This document shows positions 8,382 to 17,352 of a DNA stretch of 64,000 bases, piece after piece (within the stretch, counting starts at the first letter, position 1; every line of letters starts with the position of its first letter). The stretch comes from Luteibacter pinisoli (GTDB taxonomy: Bacteria; Pseudomonadota; Gammaproteobacteria; Xanthomonadales; Rhodanobacteraceae). The translations under genes and the position numbers were made by a program. The stretch lies in NCBI RefSeq assembly GCF_006385595.1, contig NZ_CP041046.1:1984001-2048000 (forward strand), written 5' to 3'. The notes under the pieces are model-generated. The model was not told the DNA's origin. It worked only from the letters and a program-made list of their open reading frames with translations, and searched no databases.

Positions 8382-9541
8382 TCCCGCGCGGCGTGCGGCG
8401 GGCGGGGTAGCTCGAAGTCACGGTACAGGCCCGGATTCCCTGTCATTCCTGCCTCGGCGGCCTTGGCGATGTTGTACATCTCCCGAGCCGTGACGTAGTG
8501 AAGGACATGGTTCGTGCCGTCGTTGTAGCGCTCTTCCAGGTACGTGTGCATCGCATCCACGGGCGCGCCCAGCAGCGTGTCCATGTCGCGTTCCTGGGTG
8601 CCGTGGGTGTGGATCTTGATGAAGATCCACTCCGGCCGGCCCTCGACGTGGATACCGGTGTCCACCCATTGGTCGACGCGATCGCGGGTGGGCGGGCAGC
8701 CCTTGCGGATGTCGGAGTTTTCGATGCGCGGAATGATGCCGAACCGACGGTTTTTCCAGTTCAGGCCGAGGACGCCCTGGATGAGAAGCAGGTCGCCGCT
8801 GGGCTTGCCGCCCACGCGCATCCGCACACCGGTGTCATGGCCCTTCGGCTTGCCGTGGCCGTCTTCGGCGTAATAAATCGCGTTCGACATGCGCGTCTGT
8901 GTGTCGCTGGGGGCGGAGGGCAGGGTGAAGTCGGCGTAGCAGCCGAGCTCGCGCAGCAGGGGGAGTTCGTTGTTGATGCCGCACCAGCGGCCATCCGGCC
9001 GGCTGTTGGCCAGGCACCAGTTGCCGTGGATGAAGGCGAACCGGAGCTGGCCGGTGACCGGGTCGCGCGGAAGCGCGCCGTGGCGCTCGTGGAGCAGGCG
9101 ATTGAACCGGTCGATGGTGGCGACGAAGTTCTCGGCGGTGTCGTCGTCGTGGTGCAGGTGGATTTCGATTTCGCCGAAGCCGTCGGCGCAGAGGCTTGCG
9201 ATCTTGTCCAGGTGCTCCTCCACATACTCTTCTTCCGGGTAGAAGAAGCAGTGCTGCGGCGGCCGCCCATCGGCGTCGCGGTGGCGGCTGGCCATCTCGC
9301 GGTATTCCTTGCACCAGCGGTCCACGCGGTGGCGCTGGCGGTCCATGTCCACACGGCCCCAGTTGGGCTCGAAGTGGTCCACGAAGCAGAACAGGATGTG
9401 CTTCGTGCCCTCGACCTTCGGTGCCGGCTTGCGGGTGAGGTAACCCCACAGCCAGTACTGCATGTTGCGGGCGCGGATGGCGATAGTCACGGCGGCGGCG
9501 AACAGCACGACGAGGCCGGCAAGGATCAGGAGGGCGATCAT
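8270..9541 (-). CDS. Membrane-anchored polysaccharide-deacetylase-like protein
   Basis: A 423-residue protein with one N-terminal hydrophobic helix (residues 1-22, IALLILAGLVVLFAAAV) and a large soluble domain. The motifs FVDHFEPNWG (about 50-60) and EIEIHLHHDDD (about 125-135) resemble the metal-binding Asp/His sites of NodB-like deacetylases, and IHTHG near residue 318 could supply a further His. It lacks the canonical TFDDG signature, so the family assignment is loose. It is the last gene of the eleven-gene operon. Its ATG overlaps the TGA of the preceding glycosyltransferase (ATGA). Its final 112 bases overlap the convergent gene 7491-8381, which is unusual. The probable role is trimming acetyl groups from the glycan in the periplasm or at the inner membrane. 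Confidence 0.7.
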   Translation of the reverse strand: MIALLILAGLVVLFAAAVTIAIRARNMQYWLWGYLTRKPAPKVEGTKHILFCFVDHFEPNWGRVDMDRQRHRVDRWCKEYREMASRHRDADGRPPQHCFFYPEEEYVEEHLDKIASLCADGFGEIEIHLHHDDDTAENFVATIDRFNRLLHERHGALPRDPVTGQLRFAFIHGNWCLANSRPDGRWCGINNELPLLRELGCYADFTLPSAPSDTQTRMSNAIYYAEDGHGKPKGHDTGVRMRVGGKPSGDLLLIQGVLGLNWKNRRFGIIPRIENSDIRKGCPPTRDRVDQWVDTGIHVEGRPEWIFIKIHTHGTQERDMDTLLGAPVDAMHTYLEERYNDGTNHVLHYVTAREMYNIAKAAEAGMTGNPGLYRDFELPRPPHAARDQLIDGSASGSTSGSEPTSNGTMTEPDALTEPSRSMS

Positions 9542-10728
9542 GCGGCAGCTCCGGCGGGTACGAGGGTCAGCAGCTGCTCGGCGTTATTGCGCCACTGGCG
9601 CTCGCTGGCGATGTAGTCACGGGCGGCCTCGCCGACGCGGCGGCATTCCTCGCCCCGGCTGGCCAGGGCGAGCACGAGCTCTACGCAGGCCGTCGCGTCA
9701 CCCCGGGGGAATAGCCACCCGGTGTGACCGTCGGCGATGACCTCGGCCACGGGCGCGTAGTCGGGCGCGACCACGGCCACGCCCATGCCCATGAGCTCGA
9801 ACAGCTTCATCGGCGAACCGTAATGGTTGGAGTTCGGGAGGACGGCGTAGTCCATGCACGCGATCCAGCTGGCGACCTCGTTATGGGGCACGCGGCCCGG
9901 CAGCAGCACGCGGTCGCTGAGGCCACGGGCGGCCACGAGGTCACGCACGGCAGGGAGCGTCTTGCCGTCGCCCACGAAGACCAGGGCCAGGTCGGGTGCG
10001 CTTTCCAGCTGGTTGGCGATCGCCTCGACGAACCCGTCGACCCCATGCCAGTGCGCAAAGACACCGATATGCCCGCAGACGGCACGCCCGCTGAGGCCCC
10101 GGGCGGCGCGCAGGGCGTCGCGATCAAACTTCGACGGATCGAAGCTGGGAAGGTCCACCGCATTGGGCGAGACCACCGAGGGCGCGATATCGCCATACGC
10201 CGCCGCGGCCTTGTCACGGAAATAGGTCGAGATGAATACAAGGCCGGTGGCCTGGTGGAAGCACCAGCGCTCCACCCGCTGCGCCAGCCCGCGCATGGTC
10301 AGGGGGCGCACGCGCTCCACCAGGGCGGAGTCGTTGATCTCCAGCACGATGGGGATGCCGCGGCGCCGCGCCATCCAGACGGTGGCGAAGAGGAACAGGG
10401 AATAGCGTTCATACACCAGCCGCGGCGGCGCGGCGCGCCATGCGCGCGACATCCGCACGAAGGTCACCGCGTTGTACAGCAGCTCGCAGAGCTCGAAGAC
10501 CACACCCGGCAGCTTCGTCACCAGGCCAGCCAACCGTCCGTTACCCGCAGACGCCGCCGAAGCCGACGCACCACCCGCCGGCACCTCGTGATCATGCTCC
10601 GGATCCGCACCAGGGAACGACATCACCGCAACATCGTGCCCCAGCTCACGCAGCGCGTTGACGATGCCGCGGATATGCACGCCCTCGACATGGCGCCCAC
10701 GCGTGCGGTGGTGGTAGAGGATATTCAC
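9538..10728 (-). CDS. Glycosyltransferase family 4
   Basis: A GT-B fold glycosyltransferase of about 396 residues. The N-terminal acceptor half begins VNILYHHRTRGRHVEGVH and the C-terminal donor half carries GVFAHWHGVDG, FVGDGKTLP and the E-x7-E region KLFELMGMGVAVVAPD. A GTG start at 10728 is preferred to an ATG at 10776, because it overlaps the upstream TGA (GTGA), as at other junctions of this operon, and it starts directly on the Rossmann strand. It probably transfers a nucleotide-activated sugar to a lipid-linked intermediate on the cytoplasmic face. The donor sugar cannot be read from sequence. Confidence 0.88.
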   Translation of the reverse strand: MNILYHHRTRGRHVEGVHIRGIVNALRELGHDVAVMSFPGADPEHDHEVPAGGASASAASAGNGRLAGLVTKLPGVVFELCELLYNAVTFVRMSRAWRAAPPRLVYERYSLFLFATVWMARRRGIPIVLEINDSALVERVRPLTMRGLAQRVERWCFHQATGLVFISTYFRDKAAAAYGDIAPSVVSPNAVDLPSFDPSKFDRDALRAARGLSGRAVCGHIGVFAHWHGVDGFVEAIANQLESAPDLALVFVGDGKTLPAVRDLVAARGLSDRVLLPGRVPHNEVASWIACMDYAVLPNSNHYGSPMKLFELMGMGVAVVAPDYAPVAEVIADGHTGWLFPRGDATACVELVLALASRGEECRRVGEAARDYIASERQWRNNAEQLLTLVPAGAAA

Positions 10729-11363
10729 GCGTTGCTTCCCGGCAGGGCATCGAAGCGCATGCCCTTGGCCAGCCACTCGGGCAGCAAGGTGTCCAGCGCA
10801 TCGGCGGCCTTGTCGCTGTCGTCGTGCATCAGCACGATGTCACCCGCGGCGGGCGGATCGTTGCGCAGGCGGTCGATCAGCCATGAAATCGGCTGGTCCT
10901 GATAATCCAGGCTGTCGTACGACCAGTAGACGAAGCTGCGCTTGCGCCGCGCAAAGTGGACCAGCAGCTTGGCGCCGATATACCCATGCGGCGGGCGCAT
11001 GCGGTGATGCGGTCGGTCGTCGAACAGGCGCAGCAAGGCGTCGGTGCGATACACCTCATCGAGCTGCTTGCGCAGGTTCATGTTGCGGAACGACCAGTGA
11101 CTGTACGAGTGGTTGCCGATCATGTGGCCTTCGCCCACGATCCGCTGCACGATTTCCGGGTACTGCTCGATCTTCTCGCCGACCAGGAAAAAGCTCGCCT
11201 TCACGCCGTGGCGTGCCAGCACATCCAGCAGCTTGGGCGTGTGCGCCGGCTCCGGGCCGTCGTCGAAGCTGAGGTAGCAGGTGGCGTCCTGCTTCGCCCG
11301 GGTCATCAGCAGGCGTTCGGGAAGGAGGCCAAGCAGCTCGTGTTTCTTCGGTCGGCGGATCAT
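10725..11363 (-). CDS. Polysaccharide deacetylase, NodB family (212 aa)
   Basis: A single NodB homology domain: CYLSFDDGPEPAHTP (the Asp pair of motif 1), IGNHSYSHWSF (the HxxxH metal site of motif 2), MRPPHGYIG (motif 3) and IVLMHDDSD (motif 5). No signal peptide is evident, which suggests action on a cytoplasmic lipid-linked sugar or an unrecognised export signal. It overlaps both neighbours by ATGA/GTGA. Three deacetylase-family genes in one operon point to a glycan whose N- or O-acetylation matters. Confidence 0.88.
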   Translation of the reverse strand: MIRRPKKHELLGLLPERLLMTRAKQDATCYLSFDDGPEPAHTPKLLDVLARHGVKASFFLVGEKIEQYPEIVQRIVGEGHMIGNHSYSHWSFRNMNLRKQLDEVYRTDALLRLFDDRPHHRMRPPHGYIGAKLLVHFARRKRSFVYWSYDSLDYQDQPISWLIDRLRNDPPAAGDIVLMHDDSDKAADALDTLLPEWLAKGMRFDALPGSNA

Positions 11364-12532
11364 ACGTTCACACTCACGTTAACCGGCGCACCGGCAGTTA
11401 CCCGCTCGAGCATGTGCTCAAGCCGGTCGATGTTGTCGTCCCAGCGGAAGGTCGCCGCATGCGCGGCAATGGCTTCGCTGTCTACATGGCGGCCGAGCAT
11501 CTCAGCCAGGGCGCCGGCGAGAAGCTCGGGGTGGTGGGCCGGCACCAGGATGCCGGCGAAGGCGGGCACCACTTCCGGGATGCCACCCACCGCGGTGGCC
11601 ACCACCGGCGTGCCGCAGGCCATGGCCTCGAGCACCACATTGGGCACGCCCTCGTTATGGCTGGGCAGGCACAGCAGGTCCGCCGCGCGGAACCAGTCGG
11701 CGAGCGCCGCATGAGCGACCGAATCCATGAAATGAACGGACGAGCCGCAGCATAGCGAGGCGGAACGCGACTCCAGGGTCGATGCGTCCGGGCCATCGCC
11801 GACGAAATACAGCCGCGCGTCACGCCGCTGTTTCGCCAGCAGCGGGAACGCGTCGATGAGGTCCATGCAGCCCTTGCTCACCTTCAGGTTGCCGGCGTAC
11901 AGGATGATCGGTGCATCCAGTGGCAAGCCGAGGCGCTCGCGGGCGGCGGCACGATGTCCGCGACGGAACACGCGCCCGTCCACGCCGTTGTAAATGGTCT
12001 CGACGGCGTCGGGCCGCGCGCCAATCTCGATGGCCTTCGCGGCCAGGGCCTTGCTGACCGTCAGCACCGCTCCCGCACCGCGGAAGGCGTGGCGGATCTG
12101 AAGGCGGCGCAGCCGGGAGGAGGCCTGCACGTTGAGGTCGCTGCCGTGCACCTTCACCACGTACGGCACGCCGAGCAGCTGGGAAATCCATGCCGCTGCC
12201 GCCCCGTCGGGATACGCCCAGCTGGCCAGGATCACGTCGTAGCGGGCGCGGCGCAGCTCGCGGCCGCGCTGCCACATGACACAGGCGACGTAGCACAGCG
12301 CGTTGAGGAACCGGCCAATGCCCGGCGGGTGGTAAAACGTAAAATGGTCCCGGTTGACGTGGGGCACGTGCACCTGGCCCCTGGCGCCTGCCATCCGCTC
12401 GCGGAAGTCCACGGCGGTCAGCACGTCCACCTCATGCCGTTCGCCCAGCCGCTCGAACTGCTGCCGGTTAAACGTCCCCCGGCGCGGATCCCACGGGGTA
12501 GGGAAGAGGTTGGTGAGGACGAGGATCTTCAC
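11360..12532 (-). CDS. Glycosyltransferase family 4
   Basis: The GTG at 12532 overlaps the upstream TGA and opens directly on KILVLTNLFPTPWDPRRG, a typical family-4 N-terminus. Longer readings upstream encode the shadow of the previous gene. Donor-site motifs are visible: ILYAGNLKVSKGCMDLI, YFVGDGPDAS and PSHNEGVPNVVLEAMACG, the last being the conserved E-x7-E region. About 390 residues, soluble, cytoplasmic. It overlaps the downstream deacetylase by ATGA. It is the second of three family-4 enzymes in the operon, so a repeat unit of several sugars is likely. Confidence 0.9.
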   Translation of the reverse strand: MKILVLTNLFPTPWDPRRGTFNRQQFERLGERHEVDVLTAVDFRERMAGARGQVHVPHVNRDHFTFYHPPGIGRFLNALCYVACVMWQRGRELRRARYDVILASWAYPDGAAAAWISQLLGVPYVVKVHGSDLNVQASSRLRRLQIRHAFRGAGAVLTVSKALAAKAIEIGARPDAVETIYNGVDGRVFRRGHRAAARERLGLPLDAPIILYAGNLKVSKGCMDLIDAFPLLAKQRRDARLYFVGDGPDASTLESRSASLCCGSSVHFMDSVAHAALADWFRAADLLCLPSHNEGVPNVVLEAMACGTPVVATAVGGIPEVVPAFAGILVPAHHPELLAGALAEMLGRHVDSEAIAAHAATFRWDDNIDRLEHMLERVTAGAPVNVSVNV

Positions 12533-13647
12533 GGCACCGCTTCCATGTGGCCGAAGTACAGGCGCGTGTAGCGGGCCGCCATGGCCTGCAGCGAGCCGTT
12601 CTGCTCGACCCAGGTACGCGCCGCGCGGCCAAAGGCGAAGGCCTGCTGCGAGGCGTGCAGCATTTCCAGCATCGCGTCGGCCAGGGCCGGTGCGTCGCAC
12701 GGCGGCACCAGGCGGCCGGTGGCGCGATCGCGGACGATCTCGGCGTTGCCACCCACGTCCGTCGCGACAATCGGAAGGCCCGCGGCGCAGGCTTCCAGCA
12801 AGGCCATGGAATAGCCTTCGGTCACCGACGAGAGGACGAAAAGGTCCAGCCCCTGGAGCAATTCATGCACGTCATCGCGGTCGCCCAGGAAGTGCACGCA
12901 GCCGGCGATGCCTTCATCAAACGCGCAGGCGCGCAGCGTTTCGCGAAGCTCGCCGTCGCCGATCAGCACCAGCACGGTATCGCGGCGATGGTGGCGTACG
13001 GCGCGGAAGGCGCGGATCAGGCTGGCCTGGTCCTTCGCCCAGTTAAGCCGGCCCACGGTGCCGATGATGCGCGTGCGCGTGGGTACGTTGATCAGTCGGG
13101 CGAGGCGCTCGTGCATCGCATCGTTGGCGACGTCGAAACCGTCCAGGCGAATGCCGTTCGGCACGACGCAGCATTTGCGCGCCGGGAACATGCCGCGGGT
13201 GACCGCGTCGGCGCGTGCCGCTTCACACACGGCGACCACGGTATCGGTCGCGGCCATGGCGCGGCGGAACAGCCACTCACGACGGCCGGGCTTTCGCGTG
13301 GCGCCCATGCCGTGGCGCGTGTTGACCACCTGGCGGATGCCCATGCCCGCCGTGGCGATCACGGCCTGGTAATGGGCCACCGCGTTATGGGTATGCAGCA
13401 CCTCGGTGCGATGGCTGGCGATGAAATCGCGAGCCCGGCCAATGGCACGCAGGTCGACACCCGTGCGCTTCTCGCACGCGCGCACCGGGATGCCCTTGAT
13501 CTCCAGCTCGGTGGCCATGGCCCCGCGCTCGAACAGGCACACCACCTGCACCTTGTGGCCCTCGCGGTGCTGCTGGGTCACCAGGTCGATGACCATGCGT
13601 TCCAGGCCGCCGCGATTCAGGTTTTCGACGACATGGGTAATGTTCAC
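12529..13647 (-). CDS. Glycosyltransferase family 4 (372 aa)
   Basis: Starts MNITHVVENLNRGGLERMV, the usual family-4 opening (GG-E region). GTVGRLNWAKDQ and VLIGDGELRETL lie mid-protein, and SSVTEGYSMALLEACAAGLPIV is the donor-binding E-x7-E region. It resembles exopolysaccharide glycosyltransferases, including those of exosortase-associated clusters, by general pattern. It is coupled to the CapK-like gene upstream and the next transferase downstream through overlapping start and stop codons. Confidence 0.9.
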   Translation of the reverse strand: MNITHVVENLNRGGLERMVIDLVTQQHREGHKVQVVCLFERGAMATELEIKGIPVRACEKRTGVDLRAIGRARDFIASHRTEVLHTHNAVAHYQAVIATAGMGIRQVVNTRHGMGATRKPGRREWLFRRAMAATDTVVAVCEAARADAVTRGMFPARKCCVVPNGIRLDGFDVANDAMHERLARLINVPTRTRIIGTVGRLNWAKDQASLIRAFRAVRHHRRDTVLVLIGDGELRETLRACAFDEGIAGCVHFLGDRDDVHELLQGLDLFVLSSVTEGYSMALLEACAAGLPIVATDVGGNAEIVRDRATGRLVPPCDAPALADAMLEMLHASQQAFAFGRAARTWVEQNGSLQAMAARYTRLYFGHMEAVP

Positions 13648-14999
13648 GAGGCCAGCTCCGAGACGGTAACGCGCAGCTTGCCGCTACGGGTGAGCGGGAT
13701 GTCGTCGACGAAATGGCAGTGCAGCTCGGCGCTATCGCCCAGCACCTTCGCCACTTCGCGGCGGATATAGGCCAGCGACTCGTCGTCGAAACCGTCGCCA
13801 CGCACGATGGAGAGGTCCAGCCGGTCGAGTTGCCGCTGCACGAGCTGGAAACGGGTCAGTCCGGGGACATCCTTGAGCATGTGCGGGAAGAACTCGCCCG
13901 GCAGCACGTGGCCTGCCGGCGTGCGGATCGCGTCGAGCTTGCGTCCGTCAATGCTGGCCAGCAGCGGCAGGCCGCGGCCACAGGCGCATTGGCCGTGGAA
14001 GTGCGTCGCCATGTCGCCGTTGACGTAGCGAATGAACGGCATGCCGTAATTGAAGAGGTCCGTGATGCAGACGTCGCCGCTGCCATGCTGGGTGGGCTTG
14101 CCATCGGTGCCCAGCGTCTCGACCATCAGGTGGTCGGCGTTCACGTGCAGGCCGTCGCGGTGTTCGCACTCGGAGGCGATGAGCATGAATTCGCGGCAGC
14201 CGTAGGTGTTGTAGACGGGCGCACCGACGGCGTGCTCGATGAGCTCGCGCTGGAACGGATGCAGGGCTTCGGCGGCACCAATGATCGAGACCGGGCGAGC
14301 CACGCGGCGGCGTTCCGCGACGAGGTACTGCGCCAGGCGCAGGAGCGGACCGACGTACGAGACGATGACCTCGGGCCGGTAGGCGTCGATGGCATCGGCG
14401 TACGAAGCGAGGTTGGACTCGGTCATCGCGAAGCTGTTGAGCTGCTTTCGCGCAAAGACGGTGTTGTACACGCGGTCCTTGAAGCGATGGGCGGCGCTCG
14501 GCTCACCGACCGCGCCACCCCACAGGAACAGCGTGCGCCGACCCATGCGTGAACCGGCCCAGCCGTAGCCACGCCACATCACGGCGACGCGACGGTCGTT
14601 GCTTTCGCGGGTGTAGCCAAAGCGCAGCGGTTCTCCGGTAGAGCCACCGGTGGCCTTGTAGGCCAGGCCATCCTTCAGCGACACCGCCTTCAGCGCGTCG
14701 TCATGCTCGCGGATATCGGCCTTGGTCAGGACCGGAAGCAGCGACACGTCCGACGGCTCGCGGATATCGGCAGGCGAGAGACCCATCTGCGCCCAGCGCT
14801 CGCGATAGAAGGGAACCTCGCGCTGGCACCAGTCCAGCAGCGCCTTGAAGCGGGTGAACTGCAGGTGGGCGATTTCATCGGCGGAGAGCCACTGCGCCTG
14901 CGCGTAGTCGCGCAGGTAGCGCGGGGTCTGCCGGCGGCGCAGGCCGCCCTCGTAGGCAGGCCACAACACCTTGCTCAGCAGGGGCTCGTAGACGCTCAT
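13644..14999 (-). CDS. PaaK/CapK-like adenylate-forming enzyme
   Basis: The start is taken at 14999 (MSVYEPLLSKVLWPAYEGG), where ATG overlaps the TGA of the polymerase gene; this gives 451 residues. The domain is that of phenylacetate-CoA ligase/CapK proteins: KATGGSTGEPLRFGYT is the phosphate-binding loop, YNTYGCREF the A5-like motif and SGDVCITDLFNYGMPFIRY the A7-like region, and the end is SGKLRVTVSE. CapK-type proteins occur in many capsule loci, where an acyl-activating or acyl-transferring role is usually assumed. Here it lies in one operon with a PKS-NRPS lacking a thioesterase, so it might activate an acyl group or help pass the peptide to the glycan. That is inference. Confidence 0.85.
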   Translation of the reverse strand: MSVYEPLLSKVLWPAYEGGLRRRQTPRYLRDYAQAQWLSADEIAHLQFTRFKALLDWCQREVPFYRERWAQMGLSPADIREPSDVSLLPVLTKADIREHDDALKAVSLKDGLAYKATGGSTGEPLRFGYTRESNDRRVAVMWRGYGWAGSRMGRRTLFLWGGAVGEPSAAHRFKDRVYNTVFARKQLNSFAMTESNLASYADAIDAYRPEVIVSYVGPLLRLAQYLVAERRRVARPVSIIGAAEALHPFQRELIEHAVGAPVYNTYGCREFMLIASECEHRDGLHVNADHLMVETLGTDGKPTQHGSGDVCITDLFNYGMPFIRYVNGDMATHFHGQCACGRGLPLLASIDGRKLDAIRTPAGHVLPGEFFPHMLKDVPGLTRFQLVQRQLDRLDLSIVRGDGFDDESLAYIRREVAKVLGDSAELHCHFVDDIPLTRSGKLRVTVSELAS

Positions 15000-16255
15000 T
15001 GGGTTCTCAGCAGGACGGCCACCAGCACGAAGAGGCCGGCGACACCGGCGAAGGCCGCTGGCACCCAGCGCCAGCCATCGCGGGAGAAACGGAAGGCCGG
15101 CAGCTCGGGCCAGCGCTGGCGGGCACCCACGTAATGGCCGGCGACCACGGCGGTGATCAGGTACAGCACCACCATGTAGCTGCGGCTCAGGAAGAACGCG
15201 GCGGCGAACAGGCCGCACAGCGACAGGAGCAGCGTCAGGGCCAGTTGCCGTTCCATTGCCCATTCCGCCTCACGCCCCGGTTCGTTGGACGCAGTATGCG
15301 GATGCCGGAGGATCGTCAACATCATCCAGAAGCCATAGCCTACAAAGGCAAGCCAGAGGATAAAGCCTAGAAAACCGGTCTCTGCGAGCACCAGCACGAA
15401 GGAGTTATGCGCGGTGAGCTCGTTGTACTCGGTGAAATTGCCCGGCCCCACGCCCAGCAAGGGGCTGTCGCGGAACATCTCCAGGCCCGCGTACCACGCG
15501 TCCACGCGGCCCGCGGCCGATTCTTCGCCGGCATCCAGCTCGTCCATGCGCGACGAGAGCAGCTTCAGCGCCACCAGGCCGGCCACGCCGAGCACGCCCG
15601 CCACCACCACGCCCTTGCGGTACCAGATGTAGCAGCCGGCGACGACGAGCACGGCCAGCAGGGCGCCGCGGGAATTGGTGAGGTAGGTGCCGTACAGCAG
15701 CAACAGGGCGCAGGCCAGCCAGAACCAGCGTGCCGTGGCGCCACGGCGGCCGAGGAACACGGCCATGGGGAAGGTTGCGGCAAACAGCAGGCCCAGGTCG
15801 TTGGGGTCGTTGAAGATGCCCACGTACTGGATGCGGTTGCCTTCGCCGATGGGGATGCCCGTCCAGCCCATGCCGGTCCGGGCCTGCTCCACGCCGTGCA
15901 GGGCCAGGACGGCGGCGCAGGCCACCAGGATGCCCATGGACACGCGCACGCGGCGCTGGGTGGTGCAGCAGGCGCCGAGGATGAAGAAGGCGATGACGAC
16001 GGGGCCGAAGTGGGCCAGTTCGTCCAGCGCGCCGCCGGTCCAGCCGTTGCTCACCTGGGAGACCATCAGGATCAGCAGGAAGCAGGGCAGGATGATGAAC
16101 TGCGGCGCCTCGAAGGTTTTTTCGCGCGACGGCAGCCAGGCAAGGAAGGCCAGGCCCAGCACCGCCGGCAGGATCGGCACGGTATCCAGCCCGGCGACGT
16201 AATCCTGCGGCCGGATGATGGTGAGGATGACGTACAGGAGGATCAGGGGGAACAT
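14996..16255 (-). CDS. O-antigen ligase/polymerase-like membrane protein (Wzy/WaaL type)
   Basis: 419 residues with about ten to twelve hydrophobic helices from MFPLILLYVILTIIRPQDYV to the last, VAGLFVLVAVLLR. A large periplasmic loop carries SAAGRVDAWYAGLEMF and LLGVGPGNFTEYNELTAHNSFVLVLAE, matching the R-x-x-W and H-x-x-x-L/V-x-x-x-x-E landmarks of the Wzy/WaaL superfamily. The probable role is polymerising lipid-linked repeats, or ligating a glycan to lipid A or protein. The two cannot be told apart here. AGGAG precedes the start, which overlaps the upstream deacetylase by 13 bases. Confidence 0.85.
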   Translation of the reverse strand: MFPLILLYVILTIIRPQDYVAGLDTVPILPAVLGLAFLAWLPSREKTFEAPQFIILPCFLLILMVSQVSNGWTGGALDELAHFGPVVIAFFILGACCTTQRRVRVSMGILVACAAVLALHGVEQARTGMGWTGIPIGEGNRIQYVGIFNDPNDLGLLFAATFPMAVFLGRRGATARWFWLACALLLLYGTYLTNSRGALLAVLVVAGCYIWYRKGVVVAGVLGVAGLVALKLLSSRMDELDAGEESAAGRVDAWYAGLEMFRDSPLLGVGPGNFTEYNELTAHNSFVLVLAETGFLGFILWLAFVGYGFWMMLTILRHPHTASNEPGREAEWAMERQLALTLLLSLCGLFAAAFFLSRSYMVVLYLITAVVAGHYVGARQRWPELPAFRFSRDGWRWVPAAFAGVAGLFVLVAVLLRTQ

Positions 16256-17352
16256 GCCTGCTCCTGCGGTCCATGCGATTCATGGGCCGCGGTGGGGTAA
16301 CTCATCAGCTGGGGCAGCGCCAGCATCGCGGCGAACCAGCCCGGGCCCATGTTGGCTTCCACGGGCAGGCGATACAGCGAATAGCGGTTCTCCGACGGCT
16401 CCGGGTTGGTGCCGCAGATGTAGCTGCAGGCCAGCTGGAAGCCGGCGTTGCGCGTGGCCGCGATCACCGCGTCGTTATAGGCGCGGTCGCCGCCCACCGG
16501 GTAGGACATGAGCACCGCCGGGTTGCGCAGTTCGCGATCGAGCGTGCGCTTGGAGGCCAGCACTTCCGCTTCCATCTCTTCGACGGGCAGGCGGGCCAGC
16601 ATGCGGTGATGGACGCCATGCGAGCCAAACTCGAGGCCGGCCGCTTCCATCTCGCGGACCTGGTCCCAGGTCATCGGGCGGCAATCGATCGGGCGTGCGC
16701 CGGCCGAGGGCATGTTCCACTCGACCTCGAGGCGTTCGGTCATCGCGCTCTGGCCGTGCGCGTCGAGCCATTTCATGCGCAGCAGCACGTTGCCCGCGAT
16801 ACGCCGGCGCAGCGCGCGCTCCGGCGGCAGCACCACGTCGATGCCGAGCTCCGGCAGCACGAGACGCGGCGCCTTCGTCATCAGGATCATGTGCACCAGC
16901 CAGTCGTACAGATAGGGCTGGCCGCTGTCGATATGCCCGGTGGAAACGAAGAACGTCGCCGGCACGCCGAGCTCGTCGAGGATCGGCGCGGCGATGCGGT
17001 AGTTGTCGTCGTAGCCGTCGTCGAAGGTCACTGCCACGCTATCTGGCGGCAGGGCTTCGCCCGCGTCCAGGGCGGCCACCACGTCGGTCAGGCGGATGGG
17101 CCGGAAGTGCTTCTTCAGGCGGATCATCTGGTCGCGGAATTCGTCCGGCGGCGTGCTGATCAGCTCCATGTCGAATTCGTAGGTATCCGGATCCGGCAGC
17201 GGCATCACCCGGTGATAGGCGAGCACGCGCAGGTCGCGGTGCAGCCACGAGCGCACGCGTTGCAAGGAGTGCAGCAGGCCACTGGCGTAACACAACTCGC
17301 CAAGCCGTCCACGGATACCCGGAGCGCCACGTCCATTCATGTCGATCACCAT
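16243..17352 (-). CDS. Polysaccharide deacetylase, NodB family (369 aa)
   Basis: NodB motifs are clear: VAVTFDDGYDDNY (motif 1), GSHGVHHRMLARL (the HxxxH metal site) and LMSYPVGGDRAYND (motif 3). LRVLAYHRVMP near residue 42 is the usual opening of exopolysaccharide-linked deacetylases. An N-terminal extension of about 40 residues is not hydrophobic. The first in-frame ATG (17352) overlaps the upstream stop by seven bases, and the ATG at 17340 is an alternative. It probably removes acetyl groups from glycan intermediates. Confidence 0.88.
   Translation of the reverse strand: MVIDMNGRGAPGIRGRLGELCYASGLLHSLQRVRSWLHRDLRVLAYHRVMPLPDPDTYEFDMELISTPPDEFRDQMIRLKKHFRPIRLTDVVAALDAGEALPPDSVAVTFDDGYDDNYRIAAPILDELGVPATFFVSTGHIDSGQPYLYDWLVHMILMTKAPRLVLPELGIDVVLPPERALRRRIAGNVLLRMKWLDAHGQSAMTERLEVEWNMPSAGARPIDCRPMTWDQVREMEAAGLEFGSHGVHHRMLARLPVEEMEAEVLASKRTLDRELRNPAVLMSYPVGGDRAYNDAVIAATRNAGFQLACSYICGTNPEPSENRYSLYRLPVEANMGPGWFAAMLALPQLMSYPTAAHESHGPQEQACSP

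Noticed and set aside
8498..9616. Long plus-strand frame opposite the deacetylase-like gene
   Set aside because: The translation is Val/Ala/His-rich and low in complexity, a usual mirror of high-GC coding DNA. The minus-strand frame has motifs and coupled start codons.
13644..15263. N-terminal extension of the CapK-like protein
   Set aside because: The extra 88 residues only mirror the polymerase gene. ATG 14999 overlaps the upstream stop and starts on the conserved domain.
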